A stretch of 38,074 nucleotides of DNA, taken from NCBI GenBank assembly GCA_023426625.1, contig JAFAAJ010000257.1, positions 1-38,074 of the forward strand. Direction: 5' to 3'. The notes below the pieces were generated by a model that worked only from the letters and a program-made list of their open reading frames with translations, was not told where the DNA came from and made no database searches. The stretch comes from Bacteroidota bacterium (GTDB lineage Bacteria > Bacteroidota > Bacteroidia > Flavobacteriales > Weeksellaceae). Below are positions 17,576 through 26,451 of this stretch, piece by piece; the first letter of the stretch is position 1; every line of letters begins with the position of its first letter. The translations under genes were made by a program, and so were the position numbers.

Positions 17576-18427
17576 ATGATTATCAAAAGTAAATCCTATA
17601 AAACCACCCGAAGTTTTACAACGGTTCTTAATTATATCTTTCGGGAAACTGAGAGAAACAACGGATTTGAACTCTCCAAATTCATCAAAGGTAAAAACCT
17701 TTCTGTAGAAGAATTAAGCAGTCAATTCCTGTCCAATGAAGCATTTAGAATCGTCAAACGCAAAAATTCCGTAGTGCTGTATATGGATATACTCTCATTT
17801 CACCCAAGAGATGCAGAGCGACTCACCAACGACAAACTGCATCAGATTACACTCAAATATCTTTCACTTCGTGCTCCAAAATCCATTGCTGTAGCTACGA
17901 TTCACAGAAATGAGAAAGACCATACGCATATACACATTATTTTTAGTGGTATTGAGTATAAGACTGGAAATTCCATCCGAATGTCCAAAGAAGATTTTCA
18001 AAATAAAGTGAAGTTGGAGATGGAAAAATATCAGCAGAAAACATTTCCCGAATTGATGTTATCTAAGATTAAGCACGAAAAATCATTTATTCCCAAGAAG
18101 GAACAGAAAAAGGATTCCGAAATAATAATGGAGATCCAAGGAGAAATTCCGGAAAAACAGAAAATCCTAAAAGTGATTGAAGAAGTTTTTACAACTGCAA
18201 CCTCAGAAAAAGATTTTTATCAAAAATTAGAATCAAAAAATATAAAACTCTATTCCCGAAACGGGAAAATTGTAGGTATCGAAGGCAACCGAAAATTTAG
18301 GTTTTCACGCCTCGGATACACTACCGAATTGTTACAGTCATTGGAGCAACATCCAACCCAAAATCAGCGTCTGGAATGGCTCCAAAATATCAGAGAAAAA
18401 AAACAAGAAAAAGAACGAAAATGGTAA
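17576..18427 (+). CDS. Relaxase (mobilization nuclease, MobA/VirD2 superfamily)
   Basis: This 283-aa protein has the three-histidine metal site IHRNEKDHTHIHIIFSG (His110, His116, His118, His120 region). A tyrosine-containing N-terminus (IIKSKSYKTTRSFTTVLNYI) could supply the nicking Tyr. Relaxases cut one strand at oriT, stay attached to the 5' end and are exported with it. The protein is short, with a basic Lys/Glu-rich tail. It is followed by the inverted-repeat region proposed as oriT. Confidence 0.8.
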   Translation: MIIKSKSYKTTRSFTTVLNYIFRETERNNGFELSKFIKGKNLSVEELSSQFLSNEAFRIVKRKNSVVLYMDILSFHPRDAERLTNDKLHQITLKYLSLRAPKSIAVATIHRNEKDHTHIHIIFSGIEYKTGNSIRMSKEDFQNKVKLEMEKYQQKTFPELMLSKIKHEKSFIPKKEQKKDSEIIMEIQGEIPEKQKILKVIEEVFTTATSEKDFYQKLESKNIKLYSRNGKIVGIEGNRKFRFSRLGYTTELLQSLEQHPTQNQRLEWLQNIREKKQEKERKW

Positions 18428-18640
18428 AAATAACAACATCCAAAATAAGACGAAAAATCGACAATAAGCCCGAAGGGGGTTTGGGGGAATTCCCCCAACA
18501 GGAGAGCAATATGAAGGGAAGCAACGAAGTGCTGACCGTCATATTGCAATCCTGCACACGGTGGCCGTGAGCCAATAATTTTACAGGATTACGCATAGAT
18601 TTTTCTCCGTTTTTCAAAGAGCTAAAGTTCTCTTAAAATT
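18428..18640. other. Putative oriT region
   Basis: Three symmetric elements follow the relaxase gene. TTGGGGGAATTCCCCCAA at 18481-18498 is a perfect 18-bp palindrome. GCAATATGA (18506-18514) and TCATATTGC (18539-18547) form a perfect 9-bp inverted repeat with a 24-nt spacer. CACGG and CCGTG (18557-18569) form a small hairpin. The segment is GC-richer than its surroundings. Location next to relaxase and accessory genes makes it the best oriT candidate; the nick site cannot be placed. Confidence 0.5.
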
Positions 18641-18845
18641 TGAAAAATCACTTTTTAATGAACCATTTAAGTGTTAAGTTTCATGAAGATTCCACCCCGA
18701 AATACAGCCCGAAATGAAGCGAAAAAACAGCCCTTTTTTTCGGATAAAATGATGGGCGAAATTCGGATCAAATTGAGACAGTTGGCAGAGGTCGAATTTC
18801 TGATTCATGCAGAAAAAAAATCTCAGAATAAGAAAAAATAAGCAG
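18641..18845. other. Non-coding leader of the recombinase, candidate attachment region
   Basis: This 205-bp stretch before the serine recombinase has no ORF I trust. It holds short repeats (CCCGAAAT at two places near 18696-18715) and an imperfect repeat of GCGAAATTCGGAT and TCGAATTTCTGAT. Large serine recombinases often have attP next to their gene, so this is where attP might lie. I cannot define a core. Confidence 0.25.
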
Positions 18846-20366
18846 ATGAAAAATGTAGTTTTATATACAAGGGTTTCCACCGACGAACAAGCCGAAAAAG
18901 GATTTTCACTTCGGCACCAGAAAGAACAGCTCGAAAATTATTGTAACCAAAAAGGGTACAGAATACTGAACCATTTCCAGGAAGATTTTTCGGCAAAGAA
19001 TTTTTCGGCAAGACCTGAATTTCAAAAATTACTGCGTTATGTTCAGTCGAACCAAAAGAAAGTAGATCAAATTATTTTTACCAAATGGGACAGGTTCTCA
19101 AGAAATATTGAAGCAGCCTATCGGATGATTCGGGAATTCAAAGAAATGGGTATTGAAGTTAATTCGATTGAACAGCCTCTTGATCTTTCACAGCCCGATT
19201 CTAAAGCAATGCTTGCGGTTTATCTCGTAATTCCGGAAGTGGAGAACGATAAAAATTCTCTTAGAACCATTGACGGTCTCCGTAGAGCGATGAAAGAAGG
19301 ATGCTTTACCGGAATTGCACCCAAAGGATATCTGAACCACAGAAACGCAGACGGAAAATCTACACTAATTCCTGATCCTAAAATTGCTCCGCTCATAGAA
19401 GCATCATTTGCAGACTACGCCACCGGAGTCTATTCGGCAGAGCAGGTTCGGCAGAAATATCTTAATCAGGGACTCAAAATTTCACGTAACGGATTCTTAG
19501 CATTGTTAAAAAATCCCACCTACATGGGTAAAATCCATATCAAAGCCTACAAAAAAGATGAAGCAATGATGGTTGAGGGACTTCATCCTGCATTGGTTAG
19601 CGCAGAAATTTTTGAACGGGTGCAACTCATTATGCAGGGAAAATATACCCCGCAGTTCAGAACGTTAACCGAAATTGACGAAGCTCTGCCATTACGGGGA
19701 TTTCTGATCTGTCCCGAATGCGGAAAAACCTTAACGGGATCAGGAAGCAAGGGAAGGGACGGAAAAAATACCTATTTCTATTATCATTGTACAAGGTATT
19801 GCAAAACGAGGCATAAAGCGTGGGAAGTCAATTCCTTATTTGAAGAGCTTTTATCCGAAATGAGAATTGAAGAGGATCAGCAATCGGTCTACAAATCCAT
19901 ATTGGCAGAGCGTTTCTCCGAAAGATACGAAGATAAGCAGACTCTTATAAGTTCCTTACACCGGGAGCAGGATAATTTGCATAAACGGCTGGAAATGGCG
20001 GAAGATTCTTTCTTTGAACAGCAGATTGATGCCTCTGCTTTCAATTCCATGAAAGCAAGAATTGATTCTCGACTGGCTGAAATCAAATCTGAATTGAAAG
20101 CACTTAAAGTCAAAGGACGCTTCTTTGAAAAACATCTGAATGAAGGAATTGGCTTTCTCAAAGGTATTGATATCGCTTATAGGGAAGGTTCTACAGAGAT
20201 CAAAAAGAAAATTGTTCAGACCTTATTTTGTGATAAGCTTGTGTATCATGGGCGTTATTTTTCTACGCCTGCGTTGGAGGACACTATTGAAATGATATTG
20301 TTTAGGGATAGGAGGTTGAGGTTGCTGAGGATTATGGATGTGCAGGAGGAAGTTTTGGTGTCATAA
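18846..20366 (+). CDS. Large serine recombinase (site-specific integrase)
   Basis: Start ATG 18846 (MKNVVLYTRVSTDEQ) gives the normal resolvase N-terminus with catalytic Ser11; an upstream in-frame ATG at 18807 would add 13 Lys-rich residues. The protein is 506 aa. It has a resolvase domain with TKWDRFSRN, then a recombinase domain (GIAPKGYLNH, NPTYMGKIHI), a zinc ribbon (CPECGKTL with a later CTRYC), a coiled coil (SSLHREQDNLHKRLEMAEDS) and a C-terminal segment. This is the usual large serine recombinase plan, integrating circular DNA at an attB without host factors. It is presumably the integrase of the 11-20 kb element. Confidence 0.88.
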   Translation: MKNVVLYTRVSTDEQAEKGFSLRHQKEQLENYCNQKGYRILNHFQEDFSAKNFSARPEFQKLLRYVQSNQKKVDQIIFTKWDRFSRNIEAAYRMIREFKEMGIEVNSIEQPLDLSQPDSKAMLAVYLVIPEVENDKNSLRTIDGLRRAMKEGCFTGIAPKGYLNHRNADGKSTLIPDPKIAPLIEASFADYATGVYSAEQVRQKYLNQGLKISRNGFLALLKNPTYMGKIHIKAYKKDEAMMVEGLHPALVSAEIFERVQLIMQGKYTPQFRTLTEIDEALPLRGFLICPECGKTLTGSGSKGRDGKNTYFYYHCTRYCKTRHKAWEVNSLFEELLSEMRIEEDQQSVYKSILAERFSERYEDKQTLISSLHREQDNLHKRLEMAEDSFFEQQIDASAFNSMKARIDSRLAEIKSELKALKVKGRFFEKHLNEGIGFLKGIDIAYREGSTEIKKKIVQTLFCDKLVYHGRYFSTPALEDTIEMILFRDRRLRLLRIMDVQEEVLVS

Positions 20367-20381
20367 AAAAGAGAAAAATAC

Positions 20382-20410
20382 TTGACTTTATATATATTAA
20401 TTTATATAAT
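20382..20410 (+). promoter_or_regulatory. Consensus sigma70-like promoter motif without an obvious gene
   Basis: TTGACT (20382-20387) and TATAAT (20405-20410) are separated by exactly 17 bp. This is the textbook -35/-10 pair, unlike the Bacteroidetes type. It points right, antisense to the cassette that follows, with no sense gene downstream. The region is very AT-rich, so chance is possible. Confidence 0.3.
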
Positions 20411-20463
20411 CATTAGTAGATATGAATTCTTAAGAACAAAAGCGTATGGCTAGCGAGACAGAT

Positions 20464-20590
20464 ACCAATCACCAAGAGATACCTTTGTCACGGCTTTGAT
20501 TTTTAATCATTTCATGCAATGTTTTTCCAAACAAACTTCTGTCATAAAGTTCCCTACTTGATTTTTGTTCCAGTTACTTCGTTTTCTGCT
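20464..20590. repeat. Direct repeat R1 (left border of the defence cassette)
   Basis: This 127-bp segment aligns without gaps to 27067-27193 at about 80% identity by eye. On the minus strand it encodes the last 40 or so residues of a lost gene (QKSSRELYDRSLFG...EMIKNQSRDKGISW, TGA stop). The rest of that gene is absent here. With R2 it brackets seven co-oriented genes. Confidence 0.7.
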
Positions 20591-20635
20591 AGAGATAATA
20601 CGAGGCTGAGTAAATAATGTATATCTGAAAATCAA

Positions 20636-21271
20636 TTATAGTTTTAGCCTAATTTCTCCATTCATTTTCTGTGCAGGATCGTTAAAAAGAGTGCAAGTAA
20701 AACCCAATGATTCATAAAAAGGAATTAACCATATAAAATTGGAGGAATCTTCTGGCGATAAGTCGCCATAGATCTCTTCTAAATTATTATTTTTAGCTTT
20801 CTCAATAAGAAATTTCAATAAAAATCTGCCATAGCCCTTATTTTTAGTATTGGAAATGAAATCATCTATTTTTAGATTATTTCCATGTAAACTTAGATTA
20901 ATTCTTGAATCATTTGTAGGATGGTCTCCATACTCTCCATACTCTCCAAGTAAATAGATGCTGTCAAAAATATCATTTGAATTATAATAAACAATAAGAA
21001 TTTCATCATTACGACTGAATATCTCCCTTGTGTAAAAATTATCCCGTTCGAGAAGGTCTATGATTTTATTTTTATTTTTTTTATAATTTTCATTTTGCTG
21101 GGTGACGGCATCCAATTGGGCTCTGATCTGCCTATTAGTCTTATAAGATGAATCTAGCATTTTCTTTTTTAATTCAAATTCCTCTTTATTGATTCTGTAT
21201 GCTATCCGTTTGATCACAAAAAGAAATAAATGCACTGGAAGAAGGAAAATGTCTTTTATTATTTGTAGCAT
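20636..21271 (-). CDS. GNAT-like acetyltransferase with N-terminal membrane and coiled-coil segment
   Basis: This is the last gene of the minus-strand cassette, 211 aa. Residues 5-25 are hydrophobic (IIKDIFLLPVHLFLFVIKRI), and 30-75 form a charged coiled coil. The C-terminal half has GNAT features: GNNLKIDDFISN, NKGYGRFLLKFLIEKAKNN as the acetyl-CoA loop (a variant of RGxGxG/A), and IPFYESLGF near the end. It may acetylate a protein, tRNA or small molecule at the membrane; the substrate is unknown. A membrane-anchored GNAT in a nuclease-rich cassette is unusual. Confidence 0.6.
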   Translation of the reverse strand: MLQIIKDIFLLPVHLFLFVIKRIAYRINKEEFELKKKMLDSSYKTNRQIRAQLDAVTQQNENYKKNKNKIIDLLERDNFYTREIFSRNDEILIVYYNSNDIFDSIYLLGEYGEYGDHPTNDSRINLSLHGNNLKIDDFISNTKNKGYGRFLLKFLIEKAKNNNLEEIYGDLSPEDSSNFIWLIPFYESLGFTCTLFNDPAQKMNGEIRLKL

Positions 21272-21288
21272 TAAGTATAAAAAGTATT

Positions 21289-22374
21289 TTATTTAAAGTC
21301 ATAAATATGTCCTTTTTGAGGTTCTCCCTTATCTTTATTAACAATTGTAGGCATTATCCAAATTAGTTTTACATCACTTAAATTTTCTCCAAATTTTTGA
21401 TTTCTCCAATGTCCTCTTCGCCAATGAGGAGCAACTTCTCCCCCAGAACTGTTAATAGATTTATTAGTTTTTAATTTATATCCAACATATTTAATTTTAG
21501 TAAATCCATTCTGTGAGATTTCAGAATGTGCAACTTCTTTTTTTCGTTTTGTATTTGCTTTTTCTAATTTAGTTTTTAAATGAATGGGTAAATCAACGGG
21601 ATACTTTTCATCAATATCAACTTCTTTAGTTGTCAAATAAAGAAGGCAATTAATGATAAAATTAATTGTTCTATCTACAAATTGTTTGTGAATACTATAT
21701 AAGCCATCTTTAGTAATTTCATCTCTGTCATCGAAAATTGGACTGCCTATAAACCCGCTCTTATCAAAATTTATCGCATCTTGAACAGTTCTTAGATTGT
21801 CTTTCCTATCAAGAAAAAGCAAAATTGAATGGAATCCTCGTTCAGTATCCCAACATAAGTCCTTGTTAACGTTCCAATATTTTTCGATGTATTCTTTACT
21901 GACAAAATCAATATTTATTGCTCTTTCATAATCATCTCCATCGTGATAATCATCTCGGATAAATGCTCCCTCAATTATTTCAGAACTATTTTCTTCAAAA
22001 GGAATTTTTGCAGATGATAAATCAATATAAAAATTTGAATAGGGCAATTTAATAAGGGAGATATCAATATCAAGAACCTCAGTTTGTTTTAATAGTTCGG
22101 TTATATTTTGAGAAAAATGAAAAATGTTTCGTCCTTTGTCTTTCCATTCTTTCCAAATATAAAATTCCTGCAATAGATAGGCTCGTTTTACACCTTCTTT
22201 CTCGGAGACATCTCCAATATCCAATTTTGTTCCCCAATTACCCTCATCTTGATAATAAGGCACTTCTTTTCCCCTGCAAAACTCTTTAAACCTTTTAATA
22301 TCTTTAAGATGCTTTTCAAATTTATTTCCAATTGCAAGCTGATTGGGATAATATTCAGTGTGTTTTTTTAACAT
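21289..22374 (-). CDS. AcrVA2-like protein
   Basis: The 361-aa product resembles the anti-CRISPR AcrVA2 superfamily as I remember it. Residues 61-85 (GVKRAYLLQEFYIWKEWKD) match a conserved helical part. YIDLSSAKI at 117-125 matches the VYVDISSAQI-type motif. The C-terminus (HWRRGHWRNQKFGENL, then LIWIMPTIVN, 317-346) matches the RRGHWxxxxxG...W.P..VN end. AcrVA2 lowers Cas12a by acting on its nascent chain and mRNA. Most homologues have no proven target, so an anti-CRISPR role is not implied. There are 17 bp to the next gene and 85 bp to the previous one. Confidence 0.6.
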   Translation of the reverse strand: MLKKHTEYYPNQLAIGNKFEKHLKDIKRFKEFCRGKEVPYYQDEGNWGTKLDIGDVSEKEGVKRAYLLQEFYIWKEWKDKGRNIFHFSQNITELLKQTEVLDIDISLIKLPYSNFYIDLSSAKIPFEENSSEIIEGAFIRDDYHDGDDYERAINIDFVSKEYIEKYWNVNKDLCWDTERGFHSILLFLDRKDNLRTVQDAINFDKSGFIGSPIFDDRDEITKDGLYSIHKQFVDRTINFIINCLLYLTTKEVDIDEKYPVDLPIHLKTKLEKANTKRKKEVAHSEISQNGFTKIKYVGYKLKTNKSINSSGGEVAPHWRRGHWRNQKFGENLSDVKLIWIMPTIVNKDKGEPQKGHIYDFK

Positions 22375-22459
22375 GATTTGATGTTACAATGTATTGGCGA
22401 AATGTGGAATAGAATGAAATAAATCAATTTCCATTTTTTAAATTTTCATTTCACATTCC

Positions 22460-23152
22460 CTATTCTATACCATAGTTTTTTTCTAATATTTTAAAAATTT
22501 CATCTATAAGGGTGTACCAATTTTCAGTATAGTGTTTTAGATCTTTGATATTGAATTTGAAATTATCGGCCGTTCGATAAGAGATTGATATTTCATCATT
22601 CTCCAAATTCATTGGAAATTCGACAATTAAATTTTCGTAGTGCATTATCTGATTTCTTGGAAGTACTGCCAATTTTATCCATTGATGATAATTTTCAAAA
22701 ATAAAATTTAGTAATTTATCTTCAGATTGATGCTTTGCGACATAACTCATAAAGCCTTTAGCTTTTCCATCCTCATTAATATGTCCAAATGTTGAACTGG
22801 AAGCAAATCCTTTGTAAAATATTGAAAGTATTTTTACAATTCTATCCAAAGACATTTTAATGTTTATTAATAAATTATTCACTTCAAGTTTTAAATCTAA
22901 GACAGAATTGAACATACTATTTTGGTCAATCGTTCCCTTTGACATCATATCTGCCATTTTGGTCTCAAAATATTCTTCTTCAGTTTTAATGAGTTTTTCT
23001 AAAAAGAATTGTGGAGCAATATAATTATATCTAAATTCAACTAAAATCAAACTTAATTTTAAAAATTCATCAGAACCATAAACCTTTCGGTTTATTGATT
23101 CATTTATTTGATTGAATTTTTCAATTCTTTGATTTAGTATTGTTTGTTTCAT
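22460..23152 (-). CDS. HEPN-like protein with an RxxxxH ribonuclease motif
   Basis: This 230-aa all-helical protein contains RNQIMH at residues 166-171, the R(N/D)xxxH-type active motif of HEPN RNases, in a LAVLPRNQIMHYENL helix. The preceding helices (LNNLLINIKMSLDRIVKIL-like, then HQWIKLAVLP) fit the HEPN four-helix bundle. HEPN toxins cut RNA in abortive defence and toxin-antitoxin systems. It lies 21 bp after the PIN gene, so the two may work together. The HEPN assignment rests on the motif and helicity only. Confidence 0.55.
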   Translation of the reverse strand: MKQTILNQRIEKFNQINESINRKVYGSDEFLKLSLILVEFRYNYIAPQFFLEKLIKTEEEYFETKMADMMSKGTIDQNSMFNSVLDLKLEVNNLLINIKMSLDRIVKILSIFYKGFASSSTFGHINEDGKAKGFMSYVAKHQSEDKLLNFIFENYHQWIKLAVLPRNQIMHYENLIVEFPMNLENDEISISYRTADNFKFNIKDLKHYTENWYTLIDEIFKILEKNYGIE

Positions 23153-23173
23153 ATTCTTTCTTCATTGAGATAT

Positions 23174-24268
23174 TTATTCGTAATCATCATTTATTTTAAG
23201 CAATTCAATAGTTTCAATATTTAATTCATTATCAATCAATAATGAAACTTCAAAGGCTATATTTACTGTATCAGAAACAGCAATAACATGATCATTCCAA
23301 TCTAAATCAATAATACTGAAAGTTGTTTCATTGGTACTCCAATAATCACTTTTATCAACATAATATTCTATATCAACATCTATATTCATGGTCAGGTCAA
23401 CCAAATATTCTTGAGAATTAATCTTTTTAACCTCTAATTTTGATAATTCAAATTCTTCATTTACATAGCTTACAGTTGGATCATCATTTGACAATGGAGC
23501 AAATGAATAATAATTATCAATATAGCTTCCTTCAAATTTTTCTTTTAGGAATTCAAGAACAGCAGGAGTAATCGTAAAATCCCAAAACTCATTTTTGACC
23601 AACTTATTTTTAAATGCTTCTGAATGAATGAAATAGTAATTCAAGAACTTGTCTTTAAACTCAGATAGAGTTTCAATAATTTCAACAGATTCAGAATTTA
23701 AAGATTGATTTTCTAAATCTTCAATTAGATCACTATGGATATTATTATTTTCTGTGAAATCTTTATGATTTTTTGTTATAAATATTAATTCTGGAGTTGC
23801 GGGGATTTCAATATCTTCATTAGAAATAAGGCCTTTAATATTTTCCCAAATAAGATTGTCCCGATAACCTTTTTCATTTTCGTTAAAAGGTTTTTTCTTT
23901 TGCATCGCTTTTTTTGCCAAATACTCGTGAGATGTGTTTGGGTATTCTAAAATCTTAATATTATTTTCGGTTATTGTTTTGTTCAGATAAGCTTTATAAT
24001 CCTCGAATATTTTATCTTCCGTTTCTTTTGTAATAAGAATGGAAGTTATTTGCTTAGATAATTTTTCAAATGACCTGACTTCTTTTGAAATGTTAGAAGA
24101 ATGTGCTCTTATTCTTTCGTTAAATTTATTACAGACTTCATCAAGAACCACCTTCGGAATATATAAATCAATTTGACCACTTTTTGAGTTTTCAAGTAAC
24201 ATTTTGGATGGAATTGATTCCAACCAAAAATCTGAAATGATAATATTTGAGTCAATTACAACTTTCAT
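23174..24268 (-). CDS. PIN-domain ribonuclease with C-terminal extension
   Basis: The first 175 residues are a PIN domain: KVVIDSNIIISDFW (Asp6), LYIPKVVLDEVCNKF (Glu44), GYRDNLIWENI (third acidic site) and LIFITKNHKDF (fourth). The Lys-rich segment KKAMQKKKPFNENEKGYRD resembles the DUF4935-type PIN group. Residues about 200-364 form a second, beta-rich region with no family I recognise. PIN domains are metal-dependent RNases. The gene begins 9 bp after the end of the broken ApeA-like gene, indicating one transcript. Confidence 0.68.
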   Translation of the reverse strand: MKVVIDSNIIISDFWLESIPSKMLLENSKSGQIDLYIPKVVLDEVCNKFNERIRAHSSNISKEVRSFEKLSKQITSILITKETEDKIFEDYKAYLNKTITENNIKILEYPNTSHEYLAKKAMQKKKPFNENEKGYRDNLIWENIKGLISNEDIEIPATPELIFITKNHKDFTENNNIHSDLIEDLENQSLNSESVEIIETLSEFKDKFLNYYFIHSEAFKNKLVKNEFWDFTITPAVLEFLKEKFEGSYIDNYYSFAPLSNDDPTVSYVNEEFELSKLEVKKINSQEYLVDLTMNIDVDIEYYVDKSDYWSTNETTFSIIDLDWNDHVIAVSDTVNIAFEVSLLIDNELNIETIELLKINDDYE

Positions 24269-24277
24269 AAAATAACT

Positions 24278-25348
24278 TTAAGAATTTGTAGAAGCTATAT
24301 GATGTTTTTCTTTTTTTCCTAATTTTGTAAGAGATAAATAATTAATTATAAGTTTTTTATTAACCATCATTATTTGTAATTTTTTAATTGTCTCATCGTC
24401 AGCTTTTTCTTCCTCCATATCATGCCATAAATTTTCAGTTGCAAATGAAAATCCTGTATGAACAATTTTTGATCGAAATGTATATAATTTTTTGTATTCC
24501 TTTTTCAGGTCATCACTTTCTCCTACAAAGTATAAAAGAAAATCAGTATATCTTTTTGCAATTGAATATCTTGATTGCCCACATTCTTTACAGTTTTCTG
24601 GTTTAAAGTCTTAATAGTAGAAATTCATTAGAGTTTCAATCGAAGTAAAATCAGAGAGAACTCCAATAGTGGTTTCCGATTCAAGGTTTTTCATACAAAT
24701 ATTCGAATATTTTATACTTGTATCTATAATCTTTTTTTCCTCTGCATTTAAATCAAAATAACCATCTAAACCATAATTAATGATATGGGGAAATTTGATT
24801 GTGTCCAATACATTATAGTCATAATTGGGATCATTAGAAAAGTATTCATTATAATCAACTGGTGGAACTTCATTAAATTCTTTAATAATCTCATTATTGA
24901 AATCATCAATAATACATTGATTTTTAAAATCTTTCAGAAAAAATAATTTATAAAGAAAGTCTGAATGCTCGATGCTTCTTATATCATCTTCTGTTTTGTC
25001 AGAAGTAGCACGAATTGTCCAAAAGCCATCATTGTTTTTATATCGAAAGAACAAATTTGTACTAAACAAATTAATCAAATCAATTATACGGTCTAGTTTA
25101 GTCATTGCAGTAGCTAAAAGTTCATATTCCTCTTTGTTAAAAATATCTCCAACAAAAGAAAAATCTTTTTTAGGTGATACCCATTCAGAATCTTCTATTT
25201 TAAATTCAATAACTATCGGATAATGCTTATATTTTTTTACACGATCCAGATATTCGCTTTTTAACGGATAAATTTGAAATTCATCTTTATATTTAAAATA
25301 TCCTTCAAATTTAGTTTTTGAAAAGATTATTGATTTGTAGTACTTCAT
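24278..25348 (-). pseudogene. ApeA/HEPN-like gene interrupted by an in-frame TAA
   Basis: A 245-aa frame (25348-24611) ends in TAA after IETLMNFYY. Past this stop the same frame stays open to TAA 24280-24278 and reads DFKPENCKECGQSRYSIA, then LYTFRSKIVHTGFSF. That end is the signature of ApeA-like HEPN domains, with the catalytic RSKIVH (RxxxxH) beyond the stop. The intact gene would encode about 356 residues. As it stands the product lacks its putative RNase active site. TAA is not reassigned in either code seen here, so this is a mutation, a sequencing error or a deliberate off state. N-terminal sequence is typical of this helical/beta two-part family. Confidence 0.6.
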
Positions 25349-25448
25349 ATAGCCAAGTTATGAAAAATGTCTAAAAAATAACTATAAAAAATATTCCGGA
25401 AATATTGAATTGTTAGCTTACTTATTAAAATGCCGTATTGAATGGTTT

Positions 25449-26447
25449 TTATTCGGACTTTATTATCTCAGGTTCGCGAGGGTAAGAAGTTAAAAGGCTG
25501 ATCATTTTTGGGAGAAACCACTCTCTGCATATTTCTTCATACATCGAAGCCAAATTGGTAAGTCTATGCCAACAGATAATTATTTTTTGTCTGGCAACTT
25601 CCCAGACAAAATTATCTTTATTTATTAAATAATTTTTTAATTCAATAATTTCGTCCTTAGAAAACGGTAATACCGACCATTCTTTGTGATCCCAAATATC
25701 TAATTCTTCAATTTGTTCAATAAAAAATAATACCTGAGATACAATATCTTCAGTTGTGATTTGCCTGTCTTTTTCAACTTCTTCTCTATATGTTATTACC
25801 GGAAAGTCTTTTATTTTCAATAAATGATCTATTTCGTTTTTTTGATAAAAAAATTTTGAAAAGGACGCCAATAGTTTGGCTCTTTTACCATAGAACTTTA
25901 AAGCATTATTACCTATCTTTTCATTTTTTAAATTGTTCAGAACAGGAATTTTTATGGTATATGTTTCCTGACCGACATATTCACGATTTTTGGGTAATAT
26001 AATTTTATCTATGTAGTCATTTAAACATACGAAATAAGCATCTTTATTTTCGATGTCGACTAAAATTAAAAGTACCGATACACTTGCTCCGAGTGTTGAA
26101 ATGGTATAAATTGAATCGGTATCAAATGAGTATTTGACAACATCAATTTCTGCATATTCAGATTTATTTTCAATCCAAGCACCTTTTGCGACATTTCCGA
26201 CAGGATAGACAATCTCTTTTTTAACCTCTAAACTTTTTACAGATTTTACTTGAGCATAAATAAACTCTCCTAAAGTCTCGGAAGTACTGTCATCAATTTT
26301 ATCGAAAAGCTCAATCACTATATCGATCCCGTAATCAGGGCGATTGAATTCCCGAACAACGTGTTCTTGGGGTAAGAGTCCTTTTATGATTTCATAGGAC
26401 ATATCTTCCATGACGTGTTGAGCAACTCTTTGTTTTTTCCTTGCCAT
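25449..26447 (-). CDS. DUF4365-type nuclease-like protein
   Basis: This 332-aa protein has an N-terminal DUF4365 pattern: GLLPQEHVVREFNRPDYGIDIVIEL (Asp in DYGID) followed by GEFIYAQVKSVKSLE (QxK). It corresponds to the D...QxK form of the PD-(D/E)xK nuclease fold. The next strand region (VSVLLILVDIENKDAYFV) fits the same domain. The C-terminal 150 residues are helical and unrecognised. DUF4365 proteins are frequent in defence islands. It starts 4 bp after the preceding nuclease-like gene ends. Confidence 0.65.
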   Translation of the reverse strand: MARKKQRVAQHVMEDMSYEIIKGLLPQEHVVREFNRPDYGIDIVIELFDKIDDSTSETLGEFIYAQVKSVKSLEVKKEIVYPVGNVAKGAWIENKSEYAEIDVVKYSFDTDSIYTISTLGASVSVLLILVDIENKDAYFVCLNDYIDKIILPKNREYVGQETYTIKIPVLNNLKNEKIGNNALKFYGKRAKLLASFSKFFYQKNEIDHLLKIKDFPVITYREEVEKDRQITTEDIVSQVLFFIEQIEELDIWDHKEWSVLPFSKDEIIELKNYLINKDNFVWEVARQKIIICWHRLTNLASMYEEICREWFLPKMISLLTSYPREPEIIKSE

Positions 26448-26451
26448 ATCT

